Below, in pieces: positions 60,602 to 64,000 of a stretch of DNA of 64,000 bases. How positions within the stretch are numbered: position 1 is the first letter of the stretch; every line of letters begins with the position of its first letter. The stretch comes from Bettongia penicillata ogilbyi (taxonomy: Eukaryota; Chordata; Mammalia; Diprotodontia; Potoroidae). Where the stretch lies: positions 5,242,180 through 5,306,179 of the forward strand of contig JAJHZJ010000121.1 of assembly GCA_023548195.1 (NCBI GenBank), in the 5' to 3' direction. The notes beneath the pieces are model-generated. The model was not told where the DNA came from and searched no databases. It saw only the letters and a program-made list of their open reading frames with translations. The translations under genes were made by a program, and so were the position numbers.

Positions 60602-61520
60602 CAGGAAGTCCTTCTCCCTTCCTTAATATTCAAACAAAGCAGGTTGGTGTCTAATGTCCTAACTCGTACACTTGAGCCTGATCTACACTAGGTGGCTTAT
60701 TATTCTGATGTGACTGCTGGAGAGCCACCCTGCCTATGGGATTGGCTACCACTGTCCTTTTGGTAGAGAAAGCTTGTGATTTAGTTTTAGGATCCTCTGT
60801 AATAGTATAATGTCCCCATGAAGTGAAGGCCCTCTACTTTGTCACCTGATTCAGGCCTTTTGCTAGGTATGAACTGATTAAGAGTATATATACTCTCAAG
60901 AGCTGTGCCATTCTCAATCTTTTCACATTGCTCCCCTATCTGCCGAACTTTGGGAATTTATTGCACAACTGCACCTCAGTTGTGAATGTGGCCCTTAACG
61001 ACCTTCCTTATATCCTTTTGCAAAATCCTGATTGTACCTGGGCACCCAGTGATACCCTTTCTAAGGGATGGTGTTCACTGACCATGGCAGTGCCTGGGAA
61101 GCCTCATTGCTCTCTAACCTTAGCATCTAGGCAACTGAGCTTTTTGATGCTTACCCAAGCATGTCACCTAACCAAGGGGGAAAAGCGCCACAATTTATAA
61201 TGACTCATGGAATACATTGGGTATCTGTCATCTTTTTGGAATGTAGTCAGACTGCAGAGGGGTTTTTTGACATCTGCCAGGAAGATCATTGTTCATGTGG
61301 ATTTTATCAAAAATCTCTCATCTGCTGAGACTTCCCACCGCCTTAGCCATTGCCCATTGTCCTGCCCACGCTGGCGGAACTGATTCTGTTTCAAGAGGGA
61401 ACAACTGTACTGATTCTGCTGCCAAGCTCCCTACCCTAGAAGACCCTGCACATGTTTTTAATCTCTTTTTTGGTGATATTTCCCTTTTCTATGATGGGTC
61501 TGAAGTTTTAAAGTAGAAAT
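60602..61520 (+). pseudogene. Endogenous retrovirus RNase H region, broken
   Basis: Follows the MITE. AYYSDVTAG is near 60699, and CTWAPSDTLSKGWCSLTMAV (near 61036) lies in the RNase H fold. The first catalytic Asp region and the HCPAHAG motif (near 61353) with GNNCTDSAAK (near 61399) mark the end of RNase H. Stops and indels are frequent. Confidence 0.7.
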
Positions 61521-61604
61521 ATGGGTTTCAATCTAAACAGGTTAGTGGACTCTTGGTGCCTGTGGAGGGCAAGCCTCTCTTCCCCCAGTGTTTTTATCAC
61601 CAGG

Positions 61605-61655
<51 letters not shown>

Positions 61656-62560
61656 ATTCACAAGAGGTGTCACTTTGGAACCCAGGGAACTGTGGGTTTT
61701 GTTAGGAGGGCTAGCATTGCCCCAGATGTCACCCACACACCTTTCTTGCCTTGCCTTTCAGGCACATAATCAACATGTCTTTCATGCCATTTCCTATGAA
61801 GGGTGTTCCCTGGTTTATACGCTTTTTGATCATTTGCAAATTCATTTTATCTATATATCTAACTCGGGCCTCTGTAAGATCTGCATTGTTATTGTTGACT
61901 AACTCATCTAGTGGATGGACACCTTTCCTGGATGTATTGCTCAAATATTCTTAAAATAAATTGTTCCTCAGTTTGGCCCACTAGTATACATTGATTCTGT
62001 CAAATTTGTCTACTTTATCAACTCTATTCTGTCCCAAGTCTCCTCCTGCTGGGGCTTGTTTCCTATTTCCTACCATCTCCAGAACTGAGACCAAGGTAAA
62101 CAAATGAATAAGGAGCTTAAAACTATGATTGTCAAGTTGCATATTGAGACTCATCTGAAATGACCTGATGTCCTTCCCTTATTCTGTTTGTGCAATAAAA
62201 CAAGGGAAGAATTATATATATCTCCTTTCAGAATGCTTTCCAGGTACCACCACTCCACTCTTCTCTGCCTCAAACAAGCAAAACTCTTTTGTATATACAG
62301 CCTTACTGGGAGGAGATACCTTTATTGTTTCCTACATACAGGAACTACAAAAACAACTGTCTGGACATCCACAATGCAGGAACAGCAGTATAGACTGGTC
62401 CTTTGGACTTTACACTTGATGATCTTCATTCTGGAGATACAATCTACATCAAGAATCTCCAGTGGACCCGTGGGACTCAGCCTGATTGGGAAGGGCCATT
62501 GTGGGTGCTGCTGACCACTCCAACAGCAATCAATACCAGAGGAAAAGATTCCTGGAAACT
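61521..62560 (+). pseudogene. Endogenous retrovirus integrase, broken
   Basis: The N-terminal zinc-binding part is disrupted by (TG)n at 61604-61654. Core-domain residues NSGLCKICIVIVD lie near 61866. Then come NKELKTMIVKLHIETHLK (near 62104) and the C-terminal DWEGPLWVLLTTPTAI (near 62484), the SH3-like end found in gamma-type integrases. It would normally insert proviral DNA. Frameshifts at several points make it inactive. Confidence 0.75.
61604..61654. repeat. (TG)n microsatellite inside the ERV integrase region
   Basis: About 25 TG units with one CG step. It produces artefactual Val-Cys frames. Confidence 0.97.
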
Positions 62561-62564
62561 ATTC

Positions 62565-62910
62565 TCAGGTGAAGCCTGTCCCTTCCTTAGTTATATAATG
62601 TTCTCTTTGTTTTATTTTATCATAATACTACCACCTGTTGCTCTTTCCTCTCTTGTCCATTCCTCACAAGAGGATTGGAAAAGGCTTAATGCTATTAACA
62701 GTCTCCATGAGGAAGTGGGAGAGGTATTGTACTATCTCAACGAGGTTGGATTTCATGGATGTTAGGCTTGTCTTCATAGTCACCAAAGAGATCCTTACCC
62801 ATGCAAAACTTTTTTTTTTTCTCATTACTGAAAGGAAATTACCTGTAAGCATTTTTTTTTTTTTTGCTTTTTCCTTGGTCACCTATAATCTTAAGACCCA
62901 TGATGAAAGA
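62565..62910 (+). pseudogene. Endogenous retrovirus envelope-like start, truncated
   Basis: Directly after integrase a frame has a hydrophobic, signal-like stretch (YIMFSLFYFIIILPPVAL, near 62590) followed by a polar part. The rest of an envelope gene is absent: two T-runs (near 62810 and 62850) and unassigned sequence follow, then the RTE. Envelope is inferred mainly from position. Confidence 0.4.
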
Positions 62911-63119
62911 ATGATGAAATAGTCAAAAGACATTTCCTTTACAAACCTCAGAAAGAAACAAATTACTCTTCAAATTAAGAGTCACAAAGTATTATTAAGT
63001 TTAGGACCAGGATGCATAGGATATTGGGGAAGACTAGTACCTCTGGTCTGAGGGCTGATAAGTCATTTCAAGGCTCCTTATCTGCCTTTGTTGTCCACTA
63101 ATCTATGTCTCCAAGAAGG

Positions 63120-64000
63120 CATAGTATATGCAGTGGCCACACTCCAGTAAAACCATCTCAGCAGACAGGCTAAATCAGGTTAAGGTAACTGATGAGCCTC
63201 AAGTGAATAAGGCTAAGAATTCTGCCTCATTTAAATCCCATTTATACTTGAATCAAAAGATAACACTCAGGCCATTTTACTATTTCATTATTTTATTATG
63301 CAACTATTTTACTATATTAAACTTTTACTATTTTATTTTCCTCGAATTCCTATTGTGAAGGGCTGGTGATGAAACCAGGAAGTATCGTTACACTGTGAGC
63401 TATAGTCACAAACCTGCGCACAGGCAGCCCAGGGCAAAGGATCGGCTTGTCATTGCATTGAAAGAGCAGTGGGATTCAGCAGCCCTCTGGGTGTCTGAGT
63501 AACCTTTTACAGTATCTCATTGCTTACCTCTTGGTGTGAGGAAGGGTCTAGAAAAGATGACCTAAAAACTTTCTATTTCACTTAATCCTGGCCTGCTTAC
63601 TGCAGCATGTGAAGATTCTTCTCTATGGTCAAAAAACACAAAAAAAATTGTGTGAAAAACTTTTGTGAAGATGATTCCATTCATGGATTGCATACATGTT
63701 TCTGGACAACACAAAATCCAGTAGAACTGAAAGATGAATAGCTCTTGTTGGAGAGAACTCAGCAAGTCTCTCATCCAAACAGTAGCCCTGACTGAAACAC
63801 GGTTGGCAAATGAAGTCCAACTTACTGAAGTCAGAGCTGACTATACATTTTTCTGGAGTGTCCGTCATGATGAGAAGCACCCAGAAGCTGGTATAGGTTT
63901 CACAATTAAATCTAATTTAGTCAACAGACTTGTATGTCTCCTAAAAGGAATGAACAATTTCAATTTTATGCCTTTGGTGCCAGAGTCACACTGATCAGTG
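63120..64000 (+). pseudogene. RTE (BovB-like) LINE, 5' region and endonuclease start, runs off the window
   Basis: From about 63360 the sequence resembles an RTE 5' leader (CACAAACCTGCGCACAGGCA, GGATCGGCTTGTCATTGCAT). The leader may begin as early as 63120. Near 63734-63960 a frame reads ALTETRLANEVQLTEVRADY, then TFFWSVRHDEKHPEAGIGF, typical of the apurinic-like endonuclease of RTE elements with its ETRL motif. It is on the opposite strand to the RTE at 56-58 kb. The right edge of the window cuts it. Confidence 0.8.

Noticed and set aside
61521..61902. Val-Cys and Thr-His repeat frames.
   Set aside because: Translation of the (TG)n run; only their non-repeat parts are integrase relic.

Overview
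The window is vertebrate nuclear DNA, most likely from a marsupial. It carries full-length tRNA-derived SINEs of the marsupial type, marsupial-style L1 with a purine-rich spacer between ORF1 and ORF2, BovB-like RTE elements, hAT MITEs, and many old L2 and MIR/CORE-SINE relics. There is no bacterial-style gene layout. The only host gene I can support is the 5' end of NALCN, the sodium leak channel, on the minus strand. Every long open frame outside it is a transposon relic or a composition artefact.

Layout of 1-38 kb (NALCN, read right to left). A CpG island at about 36.5-37.56 kb overlaps the first, non-coding exon, whose donor follows base 37507. Intron 1 is about 27.7 kb. Exon 2 (9706-9852) carries the initiator ATG and residues 1-36. 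Intron 2 is about 4.0 kb. Exon 3 (5534-5716) encodes residues 37-97, the first transmembrane helix and the start of the second. The next exon is not in the window, so intron 3 is longer than 5.5 kb. The introns are full of ancient repeats. Among them are an L1 tail inserted 62 bp before the exon 3 acceptor, an L1 tail with a probable 3' transduction at 10.2 kb, and a three-layer L2/L2/SINE nest at 21.5-23.4 kb.

Layout of 38-50 kb (upstream of NALCN). This stretch is mostly LINE. It holds L1 3' ends, one interrupted by a 7SL-RNA-derived copy, then three head-to-tail L1 copies that keep their 5' ends but lose their 3' ends, then a tRNA-type SINE.

Layout of 51-64 kb. This is a decayed class I (gammaretrovirus-like) endogenous retrovirus on the plus strand. 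It has an LTR end and primer-binding site near 52.24 kb, a protease motif near 59.1 kb, then reverse transcriptase, RNase H and integrase to about 62.56 kb, and a short envelope-like stretch. It is split by an antisense RTE (56.1-58.25 kb), an L1 tail, a hAT MITE and microsatellites. A second RTE starts at about 63.1-63.4 kb and runs off the right edge.

I found no new multi-gene system. The most worthwhile signals are a uORF whose stop codon is the last three bases of NALCN exon 1, the L1 3' transduction, and the nested retroelement structures. All family and boundary calls come from reading by eye and from remembered consensus features; none has been aligned.
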